Shown here: positions 1 through 9,174 of the stretch, in pieces
How positions within the stretch are numbered: the stretch's first letter is position 1
How the letters are laid out: each line of letters opens with the position of its first letter
NCBI RefSeq assembly: GCF_025148285.1
Contig: NZ_CP102268.1
Coordinates: 2,087,001 to 2,151,000 of the forward strand
Direction of reading: 5' to 3'
DNA: 64,000 nucleotides
Origin: Marvinbryantia formatexigens DSM 14469
Lineage (GTDB): Bacteria > Bacillota > Clostridia > Lachnospirales > Lachnospiraceae
Translations under genes and position numbers: made by a program
Notes under the pieces: model-generated
What the model was told of the DNA's origin: nothing
Database searches by the model: none
What the model saw: only the letters and a program-made list of their open reading frames with translations

Positions 1-490
1 CATACCATGTCTGTGCAAAAGAATTGTCCTCCAGCAGCGTCCGCGCCGCGTGGGTGGCGGGATACCATACAGCCGCGAGAAATATGCAGCACATTAAAAG
101 CCATGCAAGGGATGCAGAAGGGGAGAACCACAGGGCGTCCCCGCTGCGCCACGCAGAGATATCAATGGCATTTGCAACGCTGCCAAGACAGGAGAAACAC
201 CCGAATATGGCAAGAAACACGCAGGCAGACTTCCAGGGTGTGATATCCAGCGTGGAATGGTAGAAAATCCCGGCGGCAAGAGCAACCGGAAACAGCATAT
301 ACAGCGCCGGGACAGAACCGAAAAAGCACAGCGCGCCGCCCAAGAGGCAGAGCAGGAGCGAAAACGGGACGGCGAGCGCCGCCAGCTTCCGGGGCGGCAG
401 CTTCAGATAATGCTTCATGGGCAGGTATGCCAGCAGCAGACCGGGAAGGATGACCGACAGCTCCAGCACAGGGGAAAGAAATTCTGTCAT
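1..490 (-). CDS. Sensor histidine kinase of a LytTR system, N-terminal part (runs off the window)
   Basis: An open leftward frame starts with ATG at 490-488 and continues past base 1. The visible ~163 residues are a string of hydrophobic segments (for example LAALAVPFSLLLCLLGGALC and ALYMLFPVALAAGIFY), as in the multi-pass sensor domain of AgrC/GHKL-type kinases. The kinase core lies outside the window, so the assignment rests on topology and context. The start overlaps the stop of the upstream LytTR response regulator (ATGA-type overlap at 487-490), which implies translational coupling and a cognate pair. The input signal is unknown. Another multi-pass membrane protein cannot be excluded. 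Confidence 0.75.
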   Translation of the reverse strand, partial: MTEFLSPVLELSVILPGLLLAYLPMKHYLKLPPRKLAALAVPFSLLLCLLGGALCFFGSVPALYMLFPVALAAGIFYHSTLDITPWKSACVFLAIFGCFSCLGSVANAIDISAWRSGDALWFSPSASLAWLLMCCIFLAAVWYPATHAARTLLEDNSFAQTWY

Positions 491-1209
491 AATCCCGGCC
501 TCCTCTGAAAAAGATAATCGCCGAAGGCAATCCGCGCATCCTTTGCAAGGTCACGGCTGACAGGGAGCTTTTCCCCGTTTCTGAGAAGAAAAGCCGTGCC
601 GTTAAAATCCTTTGCATATTCCAGATTGACAATGCTGCCTCTGCTGCACTGGAAAAAGCGCTCCTTTGGGAGCTGCTGCGCAAATTCCCGGAATGTCTGG
701 CGGGTGATGGTGGTCTGTCCGTTCGCCGTATGGATATGTATCTGGTGCCGGAAGTGCTCGGCGTACAGGATGTCCCCAAGCTGCAGCCAGACAGTGCTGC
801 CTGTTACGGGCGTTATCTCCATATACTGGTCTGGGCTGGGGAGCCGTTTTAGCGCCTCGTCAAACAATCCTGTCAGCTCCTCATCCGTATAGGGCTTTAC
901 GAGGTAGTGCATTGCCCGCACCCGGAATCCGTCGAGGGCGTGGTCACGGGAAGTGGTGGTAAACACCAGCAGGCAGTCGGAATCGAAAAGCCGCAGCTCC
1001 TTTGCCGTGTCCATCCCGTTCTCATTTTCCATATAAATGTCCAGAAAAGCCATTTCAAACCGCTCTTCCTCTGCGGCGGAAAGGAAATCATGACCACTCT
1101 TATATTCAAAAATATCCGCGCGCAGGGAAATACGGGCAAGCTGTACGTTCACACGCTCGTGCAGGATTTCACGTTCTGCAGCGATATCATCTATAATTGC
1201 AATCCGCAT
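487..1209 (-). CDS. LytTR-family response regulator
   Basis: A receiver domain (residues ~1-120) opens with MRIAIIDDIAAERE and has the phosphoacceptor region MAFLDIYMENENG. It is followed by a LytTR DNA-binding domain (~135-240; CSRGSIVNLEYAKDF and KLPVSRDLAKD are typical). At 240 residues the length is normal for AgrA/LytR-like regulators. ATG 1209 was chosen because a GGAGGC ribosome site lies just upstream on the minus strand; the longer frame from 1248 has none. It is co-transcribed with the kinase below it. LytTR domains bind direct repeats about two helical turns apart, and such a pair lies in the divergent intergenic region, so this protein probably controls the rightward surface-protein operon. 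Confidence 0.93.
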   Translation of the reverse strand: MRIAIIDDIAAEREILHERVNVQLARISLRADIFEYKSGHDFLSAAEEERFEMAFLDIYMENENGMDTAKELRLFDSDCLLVFTTTSRDHALDGFRVRAMHYLVKPYTDEELTGLFDEALKRLPSPDQYMEITPVTGSTVWLQLGDILYAEHFRHQIHIHTANGQTTITRQTFREFAQQLPKERFFQCSRGSIVNLEYAKDFNGTAFLLRNGEKLPVSRDLAKDARIAFGDYLFQRRPGL

Positions 1210-1238
1210 AAAAGCCTCCTTTACCAAAATCAGTATAC

Positions 1239-1267
1239 AGTATAGCACATGATGGCGGACAGGTCAT
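1239..1267 (-). promoter_or_regulatory. Probable promoter of the LytTR two-component genes
   Basis: On the minus strand a TATACT -10 (1244-1239) lies 17 bases from an ATGACC -35 (1267-1262), about 30 bases ahead of the regulator start. It matches the consensus moderately (4/6 and 5/6). The putative LytTR operator lies just upstream of it, so autoregulation is possible. Confidence 0.5.
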
Positions 1268-1276
1268 GACTAAATT

Positions 1277-1310
1277 ACAATTCGTGCCGGATTTTTTACG
1301 ATTCGTGCCG
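1277..1310 (+). promoter_or_regulatory. Putative LytTR operator: two 13-bp direct repeats 21 bp apart
   Basis: ACAATTCGTGCCG (1277-1289) and ACGATTCGTGCCG (1298-1310) differ at one base and start exactly 21 bp apart, about two helical turns. This is the spacing that AgrA/LytTR-type regulators use on paired direct repeats. The second copy ends six bases before the -35 of the rightward promoter, the usual place for an activator. A LytTR regulator gene is divergently encoded next door. The motif sequence itself is not one I can match to a named regulator. Confidence 0.68.
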
Positions 1311-1316
1311 CCCCTA

Positions 1317-1345
1317 TGGAAATGAGAATGGAAAAAGAGTATAAT
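1317..1345 (+). promoter_or_regulatory. Promoter of the surface-protein operon
   Basis: A perfect TATAAT -10 (1340-1345) has a poor -35 (TGGAAA, 1317-1322) at 17-bp spacing. A weak -35 directly downstream of the paired repeats fits an activator-dependent promoter. Transcription would start near 1352 and run through the microsatellite, the leader ORF and the terminator hairpin before reaching the first gene. Confidence 0.6.
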
Positions 1346-1399
1346 AGCGTCACGTCAAATCTGCCGCAAGGCAGGAAATTTTTCAGGAAAGGGTTGCGT

Positions 1400-1501
<102 letters not shown>

Positions 1502-1540
1502 TTCTGTCTTTTTATGCTGCCCTTTCCCATATTGTAAAAG

Positions 1541-1592
1541 AAAGACCGTTGACTGCGGGTGTAGTATACCCCTGCAGCCAGCGGTCTTTTTT
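1541..1592 (+). terminator. Strong hairpin with T-tract between promoter and first gene (attenuator candidate)
   Basis: The outer stem AAAGACCG (1541-1548) pairs with CGGTCTTT (1582-1589). An inner stem pairs CTGC/GCAG and GGGT/ACCC with a two-base bulge. A run of six T ends at 1592. It lies downstream of the putative LytTR-controlled promoter and upstream of the receiver-like gene, with no complete gene between, so it is placed to act as an attenuator. Confidence 0.8.
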
Positions 1593-1610
1593 GTTATGCA
1601 TCTGCGGGAG

Positions 1611-1717
1611 CTGCCGGTGGTGGTTCTGCAGGTTGCCATGCACCGGGGAACTGTTGGTGGCGGTTCTGCAGGTTGCCCTGCATTGGGGAACTGCCGGTGG
1701 CAGGTTCCGCAGGTGCC
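1611..1717 (+). repeat. Degenerate 40-bp tandem repeats (2.7 units)
   Basis: Units at 1611-1650, 1651-1690 and 1691-1717 each open with CTGCCGGTGG or CTGTTGGTGG, then a TTCTGCAGGTTGCC core, and the first two end in GGGGAA. The block is GC-rich. It is free of stop codons in two of the three forward frames, which are the two reached by changing the upstream microsatellite. Confidence 0.8.
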
Positions 1718-1751
1718 ATAGAAAAATATGAGAAAGGGGGAGGATTCGGAT

Positions 1752-2132
1752 ATGCGGGCAGCGTTTTATACGGAATCCAGGGAAGAGTACCAGATGCTGT
1801 CTGGGAAGCTGCTGGAGGAAATGCCGGATGCGGAGCTTCATTATATGGAACAGGACGGGTATTTCCACTTCTGGGACAGTGATATGATCGTGGTTGCGCT
1901 GGACGGTGCACGGGGGATGGAAACCGTACTGGAGTGCAGCAGCCGTTATCCGCAGGCGATGATCGTGTGGGTGACAGATGATAAATATTTTGCAAGGATG
2001 GCGATCCGCCGCCACATTTTTGATTTTATCCCCCGGCCGCTTTCAGAGGAACGTTTTTCAGAGACGGTAAGGAGCGCGGCGGTGCAGTGGGGATGGAAAT
2101 CGGGGCGCAGACCCCTTCTGGAACAGGAGTGA
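1752..2132 (+). CDS. Receiver-like regulatory protein, no output domain
   Basis: This 126-residue protein has the size and secondary-structure pattern of a response-regulator receiver. It starts MRAAFYTESREEYQML, has a central strand SDMIVVALDGARGMETV where the phosphoacceptor Asp would sit, and ends IFDFIPRPLSEERFSETV, like the conserved Lys-Pro loop of receivers with Arg in place of Lys. It has no DNA-binding domain. ATG 1752 follows the site GGGGGAGG (1735-1742). An in-frame ATG at 1728 would add eight residues and forms an ATGA overlap with one of the alternative leader frames (TGA 1729-1731). It is the first gene of the surface operon and may interact with the divergent two-component pair. 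Family assignment is tentative. Confidence 0.6.
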   Translation: MRAAFYTESREEYQMLSGKLLEEMPDAELHYMEQDGYFHFWDSDMIVVALDGARGMETVLECSSRYPQAMIVWVTDDKYFARMAIRRHIFDFIPRPLSEERFSETVRSAAVQWGWKSGRRPLLEQE

Positions 2133-2139
2133 TACAGGG

Positions 2140-5100
2140 ATGAGAACGATAAAACAGAAATTACGGAAAATATCTGCATGGGCGCTGGCGGCGGCTCTGC
2201 TGGGGAGCAGCTTTGACGTCTCTCCGCCGGCGGAAGCGGCGGCAGCCGGTGGAAATAACAATAGCGCTGCGATTCTTTCTTTTGCGGAAATTTCGGATGA
2301 GATAAAGACGCAGACGCTGGAAGTCGGCGCGCAGCAGTCGGAGATTATTCTGCCGGAGGAGCTGGAGGTTACAGTGGAGCTTCCGGATGCAGGAAACTCT
2401 GGAGGAGAGAGTGAAACGGATACCAGCGCAACAGAGCCGGAGACACAGCCGAAAACAGAGCCAGAGACACAGTCGGAACAAACAGAGCCGGAAACAGCGT
2501 CGGGACAGACAGAGCCGCAGAGCGACGGGCAGCCGACGAATCAGACCCCGGATGAAGCAGGGGGAGAGAAACAGACGGATACCGGCGCTATAACGACGGA
2601 AACGCAGGGACCGGTGCAGGATGATACGACAGAGGAAGTACCGACGGAGACAGTGCCGGAACAGGCAAAGACGCAGGAAGAGAGCCAGAAGCCGGTCGCC
2701 AATGTGCAGAGCCAGCCGGAAACAGATCCGGAAATTACGCCGGAGCCGGAAGAGACGATACAGGAACAGTCGGCAGGTGACATGCAGAATGCGGCGGCGC
2801 TGGAAGCTGCGCCGGCAGAAGAAATCCCGGAAACAGAAATCGCACAGGCGGAGGTAGACGGCGGTATCCTGACCTCACTGCTGGATGCAGTATTCCCGTC
2901 CATGACGGTTCATGCGGCGGAGATTAATAGCCAGCCGGTCACTTTAACAGATATTACATGGAAGATAGATGAAACCCAGAGCAGCGGCGGAACCTTCCAG
3001 TCCGAAACGGCGGCGACATACGTTTACGTTCCAGAACTGCCGGAAACGGTGACGATAGACAGTACAGAGTATACGCTGGAACTTGGGGAAGGCGTGGAGC
3101 TGCCGGAGATTACCGTTACGATAGCCTGGGCGGCAGATGAATACGGGACGCCTGTGGACGGCGGGACAACCGGGGACTGCAAATGGAAAGTGTATGACAC
3201 GGACGGGGACGGGACGGCGGACCTTCTGGTGATCGGCGGCGGAACCTATACGACGGATTACTACTATAATGAGAGTACATCGCCTTGGATACAGTATTAT
3301 AAGACCATCACGAATCTTGTGGTGGAAAACGGTGTTGAAAAGATAGGCGACTGTGCGTTTGATAGCCTGGAAGCCCTAAAAACGGCAAGCTTGCCGGAAA
3401 GCGTTTCAGAGATAGGGAGAGCAGGCTTTATGGGGTGCGGGTCCCTGGAAAGCATAGTAATTCCGGATGGTGTTTCTTGGATTTGGGAGGATACTTTTCA
3501 GCAATGCTATAGCCTGGAATCGGTTGTTCTGCCTGAAAAGCTTGCATATATAGAGGGGTACGCTTTTTATGGTTGTGGGCTGACGGACATTGATCTGCCG
3601 GAGACGCTGAGGAATATTGGCGGGGATGCATTTAATGGTTGCAGTCTGGAAAAGATGATTATTCCCACGAAGGTCACTTATATAGGTGATAGAGCATTTG
3701 TAGGAACAGCGCCGCAGAATGTTTATAATCTGTCTGGTGTGACACTTACCAGAGAAATGTTTGAACGGGATGGCTCAACAGGCACTGTCTACACCGTCAC
3801 TCTGAAGGGCAGCGGTGATGCGGCTGACAGGACCCAGAAGATACTCCCCTCCCAGGTGGCAGCAGGAACCCGGTATGCGGGCACGGAATACGACGCAGCC
3901 AGTTATTTCCCGAAAGGGGATGGAAAATACTGGATGGTCGTAGACGAGGCAAGCGGTTCCTGTACAGCGGTTACTGCGGAAACGGAAGGGACTGTCTTAG
4001 CGGGAAATCCGACGCTTTATTACGCAGATTTCCTGTACGGGGAGAACATAAACGTGGAGGTGAGCCTCACCGGAGGAGATGAACGGTATACGCTGACTGT
4101 GACGGACAGCAGCACCGGAGAGACACTGACAGAGGGAACTCATTACACCCACACGATTACCAGCGTGAACGGAACGGATGAGAACGGGGAAGTCACCAGC
4201 GACGGGACAAAGCCGGGAAAAGTTACCGTGACCATTACCGGAATCCCGGAGAGCGGCTATGCCGGGACAAGGGAGGTCAGCTTCCTGGTCTCTGCGGCTG
4301 CCAGCGTAAAGCTTGGGGAGGACGGAGAGGAAACGGAGTATGCCAGCCTTTCCGCAGCCCTGGCTTCCGTAGGCGACGGCCAGACAGCCACAGTCACATT
4401 GCTGGAGAACGCGGTGGGGAATGTGACTGTTTCCGGCAATGTCACACTGACCGGCAGGGGAGATAAAGAGGTTGAAATCTCCGGTACGGTTACCGTTCCT
4501 TCCGGCGCCAGCCTTGCACTCGTGAGCGACACGGTTACTGTCAGTGGGACATCGGCTGAAATTGCATACGGAGTGTGCGTTACAGGCGGGACATTTGTAA
4601 TGGAGGCAGGAACAGTTAAGGCGGTAACAACAGGTTACAGTCTGGCCTATGGAATAGAAGTCATAAGCGGAACCGCTGAAATCAAGGGAGGAACAATCAC
4701 AGCAGGAGGCACAATGCAAAAATTTAGCGGATATGCCGTACATGCCGATCCAGGGAGTACTTTATCAGTTACTGCCGGGAATATCAGCAGCGACGGACTG
4801 GGGCTTTTTATTTCCAGTGATAATGTGTCACTCAGCGGAGGAACTATTTCCGGAGAGTATGCTGCGGTATTTATTGGCACGAATTCTAACAGCAATACAG
4901 TTGGTGGAACGTTGGAAAAAGGTTATGTGTATTATGGCTCAGACGGGGCTTATGCGGCGGGAGTAAACAGCACAGACAGCAGTCTCCCGGCGGGAACCTA
5001 CACCATTGGCAAATGTACGGAACACGCAGGAGCCTGGGAACCTACGGCAGATAATGACATGCATACGCGTACCTGTGAGCGCTGCGGAGAGGAAGAGACA

Positions 5101-8100
5101 GAAGCCCATACATTTGACGAAGACAACAGATGCGAGAAGTGTACCGTGCAGGCGGCTGCCAGCGTGACCATAGACGGAGAGGAAACGGCGGTCTATTACA
5201 CTTCCATAGAAAAAGCCTGGGAGGCGGCGCAGGGAAAAACCGCTGTGATAACACTTCTGACAAATGTGGGAGTCAGCGCAACCCTTACGGTAACGTCTGG
5301 CAGTAATATCACTTTAAAGAGCGAAACGGACGGCAATGGGGGCACCTATACCATCTCCGGAGATGTATTAAACGAGGATAGCGGGTTGATAAATGTTGCC
5401 GCCGGAGGAAACTTTACTCTGGATAGTGGAAACATTAACAACGGCTCAGGCGGAACGAATGCTATTGCGGTAAGCGGCGGGCATTTTGTCATGAACGGCG
5501 GCTCGGCTGTCGCACAGGCGGGCGGACATTCCGGTATCTGCGTATACAGCGGGGGAACGGCGGAGATTAACGGGGGAAGCGCCAGCGGATACAACGGTCT
5601 GGCAATCGTAAACGGAGGCTCCGGCACTGTTTCCGGCGGAACCTTTAGAGGAATCTTTGATGTCAGCAACGACTCGGCTGCGATACTTCTGAGAAACGTG
5701 GGCAGTACGACGCTGAAAAGCATACTGGAACCGGGCATGGCATATTACAGCGGAACGGATGTGATTGCAGAAAATCTGATTACGGATCTGACTGGAACAA
5801 GGCTGTACGGCACCGTGACCGTGGGCAGATGCGAACACAGCTATGGCGCATGGACAGATGACGGGGATGGAAAAACCCACAGCAGAGAATGCGTGGTCTG
5901 CAGCGCAAAGGTGTCAGAAAATCATACCTGGGATGAAAACGGGAAGTGTACGGCAGATGGCTGCGATGCACAGGGAACGATTGTAGCCAGTGTGACAGCG
6001 GACGGAGAAACAATCTATTATACGGATATTGATGAAGCATGGGCGGCGGCAAACGCCGCGGATTCCGCAGAGGTGATGCTGCTGACGAATGTGACATGCC
6101 AGTCGGTTCTGTGGGTGGAGGCTGGTTCGGATATCACACTTGCTATGCAGGAGGGTGTTGTCCTGTCTGCAGAAAAAGTTAACTATGTAATCTCTGTAAG
6201 TAGTTCTGGCAGCTTTACCATGAAGAGCGGCAGTATCGTTACGAGCGGGCCATATGGAATATGGGTTCCTGCTTCCGGAAATTTTACGCTTGAAGACGGG
6301 AGCATTGCGGCCAACGGCGACGACAGCTACTATGGAATATATGCGAGAGGAAACATTGATTTGAAAGGAGGGAATGTCAGCGGCACGAGAGATGGAGTAT
6401 ATATAAGAATAAGCGACGGTGACACAGGAAGTGTTACCATAGGTGATACTGTGATTTCCGGCGGACGGTATGGTGTACGGCTGTTTTCCGGAAGCGTCAG
6501 TATAAATGGCGGAGAGATAAGCGGAGGAAGCGCCGGCATATATGTGTATGAAGGAACGGCTTACCTGAATGGAGGAACCATCGGCAGTGCGGATAACGGG
6601 GTAAATATTCATGGTCTGGGAACGGTGAAAATTGACGGAAGTACCATTAATGGGAAAACAGGTGTGAATAACGAGGGCAGCTTGTCGGTTTTGTCCGGAA
6701 CGATTACCGGCACGGAGATTGGACTTTCTACCGAAGCTGATAATACACAGCTGTCCGGCGGAACCTTTACCGGCGGCACCTGCAGTATTTCCTGTAAGGA
6801 TAATGTCGCCCTGGCGGGGCTGCTGGCAGAGTATCATGACTGTTACGTTGGAAAAGATGACACAACGGTCAGAATTGAGGATACGGTTCTGAGCGGCACA
6901 GAGCTTTCTGCGGCGGACGGTTACGGTACGGTCACGGTGGCCCGCAATCTGGATTATGTTGCGCTGGTGGAGATGGGCGGCAGTGAAACCTTGTATTCCA
7001 CCGGAGAAGAATATGAAACTGTCCTGGCTGCTCTCAATGCGGCATGGAGTGCTGCGGCGGCAGCGGGAGAGAATGCAACAGTCACGCTTCTGCAGAACAT
7101 AAATATCGGAACGGGTTCGCTGGAGGTTCCGGCGGGCAGCAGCATTACACTGAAAATGGCGGACAATATCGCTCTGTCAGGCAGCAATAACGAAAAAACG
7201 GGAGGCATTATCAAGATTACCGGAGGCAGTTTTGTGCTTGCCGGTGGAACCGTCAGAAATACCATTACCTATGGCTATGGCGGGCAGGGCTTCGGTATTT
7301 ACGTGGAGTCTGGCAGTCTCAGCGTGGAAGGCGGAGAGGTGGTCGGCAATTATGCCATTTATCTGCCGGAGGGTGCCGGGGAAGATGCTTCGGTACAGAT
7401 CAGCAGCGGGCTGATTGCAGGATATGGATGTGGAATAGGGATATATGGCGGGCAGGTTTCTGTCGAAGGAGACGCCGAGATTAAAGCAACAGGAAATAGT
7501 TGGATTGTTGTTGGAGCGTTTGTACAGGGCGGGAAGCTTGCAGTAAACGGCGGTCTGGTCAGCGGAAATTATATCGGTATCTGGAATGGAGGCGGAAACG
7601 TGACAATTTCCGGAGGAACCGTTACTGGCGGGTACGGGATTTACATGGCGTATGGGGAGACGGAGATACTTGGCGGAATAATCCGCGGAACGGAATACCA
7701 CGGAGTGTATGCCGAGCGTGGTACGCAAGAGGCGGTGAAGCTGACAATCCGCGGAGGAGAATTCGATGGCGCAGAAAGCGGTATTTATCTGTACGAAAGA
7801 AGCACAGAAGCGGAAGTCCAGATCTGTATTTATGGCGGGACATTTTATGGAAAATACGGTATTTACGCGGGGGTTGGAAATAAAAGGGTTCCAGAGCTTT
7901 TTGGCGGAACCTTTACCGGAAGTGTATGCAGCGTATATCTGGAGGACGGAACAGTTGTCGGCGACCTGCCGGCAGAGGGATATTCCCTGTATACTGTGGC
8001 GGAAGATGGTGCGCAGACACTGATTCCGGAGGAGGCTGCGGCTGGCAGCAGTCTTTCTGCAGCGGACGGTTACGGTACGGTCACGGTAAAGCGTTCAAAT

Positions 8101-8469
8101 GAGGATGTTATCTCCGTGGAGGTTTCCTGGGGTGCGATGGATTTTGTCTATACGGACGGCGCATGGAATCCGGACACCCACACCTACGGCGAAGGCGGCT
8201 GGACGGCGTCGGAAGACGGCGGGGACAGGATCACCGTTGCAAATAAGGGAGAGACAGAGGTTTCTGTTTCTTACCAGTACCAGCAGACCAGAACCGATGT
8301 CTCCGGCAGCTTTACGGACGGGGAAGGCGGCGCAGTGGAAGGTCCGGCGGCGCTGGCGGCGGGAGATACAAAGGAAATGTATCTGTCGCTGACGGGCAGA
8401 CCGCAGACAGAAGAAGGCTTCACCGGCGAGACGCTGGGAAACGTGACAGTGATAATTGGAGGTGAGTGA
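2140..8469 (+). CDS. Giant secreted surface protein: leucine-rich repeats, beta-helix modules, C-terminal WG domain
   Basis: The 2109 residues start with a Sec signal peptide (~1-38). A Thr/Glu/Pro/Gln-rich stalk follows (~70-235), then BspA-type leucine-rich repeats (~400-520; units like LESIVIPDGVSWIWEDTFQQ). Four beta-helix-like modules rich in GG/SGG turns lie at ~725-955, 1007-1230, 1283-1590 and 1604-1970; the second and third open with a YYT(S/D)I..AW pattern, the first and fourth with looser versions. Two Cys/His-rich linkers (~958-1003, 1230-1280; CERCGEEETEAHTF and ECVVCSAKVSENHTW) separate the first three modules. The last ~120 residues carry VSWGAMDFVY, a domain shared with the two small secreted proteins downstream. 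No LPXTG motif or membrane anchor is visible, so retention may depend on partners. It starts 7 bases after the receiver-like gene and is probably an adhesin. Its activity is unknown. Confidence 0.88.
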   Translation: MRTIKQKLRKISAWALAAALLGSSFDVSPPAEAAAAGGNNNSAAILSFAEISDEIKTQTLEVGAQQSEIILPEELEVTVELPDAGNSGGESETDTSATEPETQPKTEPETQSEQTEPETASGQTEPQSDGQPTNQTPDEAGGEKQTDTGAITTETQGPVQDDTTEEVPTETVPEQAKTQEESQKPVANVQSQPETDPEITPEPEETIQEQSAGDMQNAAALEAAPAEEIPETEIAQAEVDGGILTSLLDAVFPSMTVHAAEINSQPVTLTDITWKIDETQSSGGTFQSETAATYVYVPELPETVTIDSTEYTLELGEGVELPEITVTIAWAADEYGTPVDGGTTGDCKWKVYDTDGDGTADLLVIGGGTYTTDYYYNESTSPWIQYYKTITNLVVENGVEKIGDCAFDSLEALKTASLPESVSEIGRAGFMGCGSLESIVIPDGVSWIWEDTFQQCYSLESVVLPEKLAYIEGYAFYGCGLTDIDLPETLRNIGGDAFNGCSLEKMIIPTKVTYIGDRAFVGTAPQNVYNLSGVTLTREMFERDGSTGTVYTVTLKGSGDAADRTQKILPSQVAAGTRYAGTEYDAASYFPKGDGKYWMVVDEASGSCTAVTAETEGTVLAGNPTLYYADFLYGENINVEVSLTGGDERYTLTVTDSSTGETLTEGTHYTHTITSVNGTDENGEVTSDGTKPGKVTVTITGIPESGYAGTREVSFLVSAAASVKLGEDGEETEYASLSAALASVGDGQTATVTLLENAVGNVTVSGNVTLTGRGDKEVEISGTVTVPSGASLALVSDTVTVSGTSAEIAYGVCVTGGTFVMEAGTVKAVTTGYSLAYGIEVISGTAEIKGGTITAGGTMQKFSGYAVHADPGSTLSVTAGNISSDGLGLFISSDNVSLSGGTISGEYAAVFIGTNSNSNTVGGTLEKGYVYYGSDGAYAAGVNSTDSSLPAGTYTIGKCTEHAGAWEPTADNDMHTRTCERCGEEETEAHTFDEDNRCEKCTVQAAASVTIDGEETAVYYTSIEKAWEAAQGKTAVITLLTNVGVSATLTVTSGSNITLKSETDGNGGTYTISGDVLNEDSGLINVAAGGNFTLDSGNINNGSGGTNAIAVSGGHFVMNGGSAVAQAGGHSGICVYSGGTAEINGGSASGYNGLAIVNGGSGTVSGGTFRGIFDVSNDSAAILLRNVGSTTLKSILEPGMAYYSGTDVIAENLITDLTGTRLYGTVTVGRCEHSYGAWTDDGDGKTHSRECVVCSAKVSENHTWDENGKCTADGCDAQGTIVASVTADGETIYYTDIDEAWAAANAADSAEVMLLTNVTCQSVLWVEAGSDITLAMQEGVVLSAEKVNYVISVSSSGSFTMKSGSIVTSGPYGIWVPASGNFTLEDGSIAANGDDSYYGIYARGNIDLKGGNVSGTRDGVYIRISDGDTGSVTIGDTVISGGRYGVRLFSGSVSINGGEISGGSAGIYVYEGTAYLNGGTIGSADNGVNIHGLGTVKIDGSTINGKTGVNNEGSLSVLSGTITGTEIGLSTEADNTQLSGGTFTGGTCSISCKDNVALAGLLAEYHDCYVGKDDTTVRIEDTVLSGTELSAADGYGTVTVARNLDYVALVEMGGSETLYSTGEEYETVLAALNAAWSAAAAAGENATVTLLQNINIGTGSLEVPAGSSITLKMADNIALSGSNNEKTGGIIKITGGSFVLAGGTVRNTITYGYGGQGFGIYVESGSLSVEGGEVVGNYAIYLPEGAGEDASVQISSGLIAGYGCGIGIYGGQVSVEGDAEIKATGNSWIVVGAFVQGGKLAVNGGLVSGNYIGIWNGGGNVTISGGTVTGGYGIYMAYGETEILGGIIRGTEYHGVYAERGTQEAVKLTIRGGEFDGAESGIYLYERSTEAEVQICIYGGTFYGKYGIYAGVGNKRVPELFGGTFTGSVCSVYLEDGTVVGDLPAEGYSLYTVAEDGAQTLIPEEAAAGSSLSAADGYGTVTVKRSNEDVISVEVSWGAMDFVYTDGAWNPDTHTYGEGGWTASEDGGDRITVANKGETEVSVSYQYQQTRTDVSGSFTDGEGGAVEGPAALAAGDTKEMYLSLTGRPQTEEGFTGETLGNVTVIIGGE

Positions 8470-8471
8470 CG

Positions 8472-9032
8472 GTGGGACAGACGGAAAGCAGAGAAAAAAA
8501 TAAAAAGATGAAAATATTGATTGTGCTTCTTCTGCTGGTTACGGCTGCCGCTATTAGTGTGACGGTCTGGGCGCTGTTTTTCCGGGATACCACTCCGGTA
8601 CTCTCGCCCGACTACGCCCCGGTGGAGGAAGAAGTAAACGCCGAGGACATCGAAGGGGAAACAGAAGAGGAGAAGCTGGAGGCTGACGAGGGCGGCGGCG
8701 CCGTCTCCATGAGCTACCAGAAAACGGTCACGGTATCCCTTGCGGACCGGACGGCGGAACTGATGTTCCAGAATCCGTCCAGATCCGTCAACGATATGAT
8801 CCTGCAGCTTATCATTGTGAGCGCGGACGGGACGGAGACAGTCATCGCCCAGTCCGGAACCATCCATCCGGGGAAGCAGGTGGAAAAGCTGGAATTAATT
8901 GACGGGGCGGCAGAGCTTTCCGAAGGAACCTACAGCGGAAAGTTCAACGTGCTCTACTACGACCCGGATACTGGGGAAAAAGCGATTGTGAACGGCAGCA
9001 TAGAGGGAATCGAAATTACGGTGACAGCTTAG
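8472..9032 (+). CDS. Membrane-anchored beta-sandwich protein, surface-locus component A
   Basis: The 186-residue protein has a basic N-terminus, one transmembrane helix (ILIVLLLLVTAAAISVTVWA, ~16-35), an acidic spacer rich in Glu (~50-75) and an external ~110-residue beta-domain with LMFQNPSRSVNDMILQL and SGTIHPGKQVEKLEL. It is related in layout and motifs to the protein at 10613-11182 (compare SGLLKPGEYVEAVTL). GTG 8472 was chosen because GGAGG at 8458-8462 is 9 bases upstream; GTG 8466 is too close. The start region overlaps the end of the giant gene, so translation is coupled. It may be the membrane base for the secreted WG-domain proteins. No named family was recognised. Confidence 0.82.
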   Translation: MGQTESREKNKKMKILIVLLLLVTAAAISVTVWALFFRDTTPVLSPDYAPVEEEVNAEDIEGETEEEKLEADEGGGAVSMSYQKTVTVSLADRTAELMFQNPSRSVNDMILQLIIVSADGTETVIAQSGTIHPGKQVEKLELIDGAAELSEGTYSGKFNVLYYDPDTGEKAIVNGSIEGIEITVTA

Positions 9033-9035
9033 AAG

Positions 9036-9114
9036 CTGCGCAGGATAGCCTGACGGCAGGAAACTTTGTACCTGCTGCACAGGATAATCCGGCGGCAGGA
9101 AAACTTTGTACCTG
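9036..9114 (+). repeat. Two degenerate 39/40-bp direct repeats
   Basis: Units at 9036-9074 and 9075-9114 both run from CTGCRCAGGATA through GGCAGGAA to ACTTTGTACCTG. They lie in the 297-bp gap between component A and the first small secreted protein. The repeat length matches the 40-bp units at 1611-1717 and the 39-bp spacing at 10488-10539, although the sequences differ. Confidence 0.78.
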
Positions 9115-9174
9115 CGGGGCGGATGGAAAAACAGGTAGTATTTCCCGGCATGTCCCAGGAAGTCTGGTATGGGG

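Noticed and set aside
3997-7728. Several long leftward open frames inside the giant surface gene
   Set aside because: They are shadows of a GC-rich repetitive coding sequence, with no ribosome sites and no recognisable domains.
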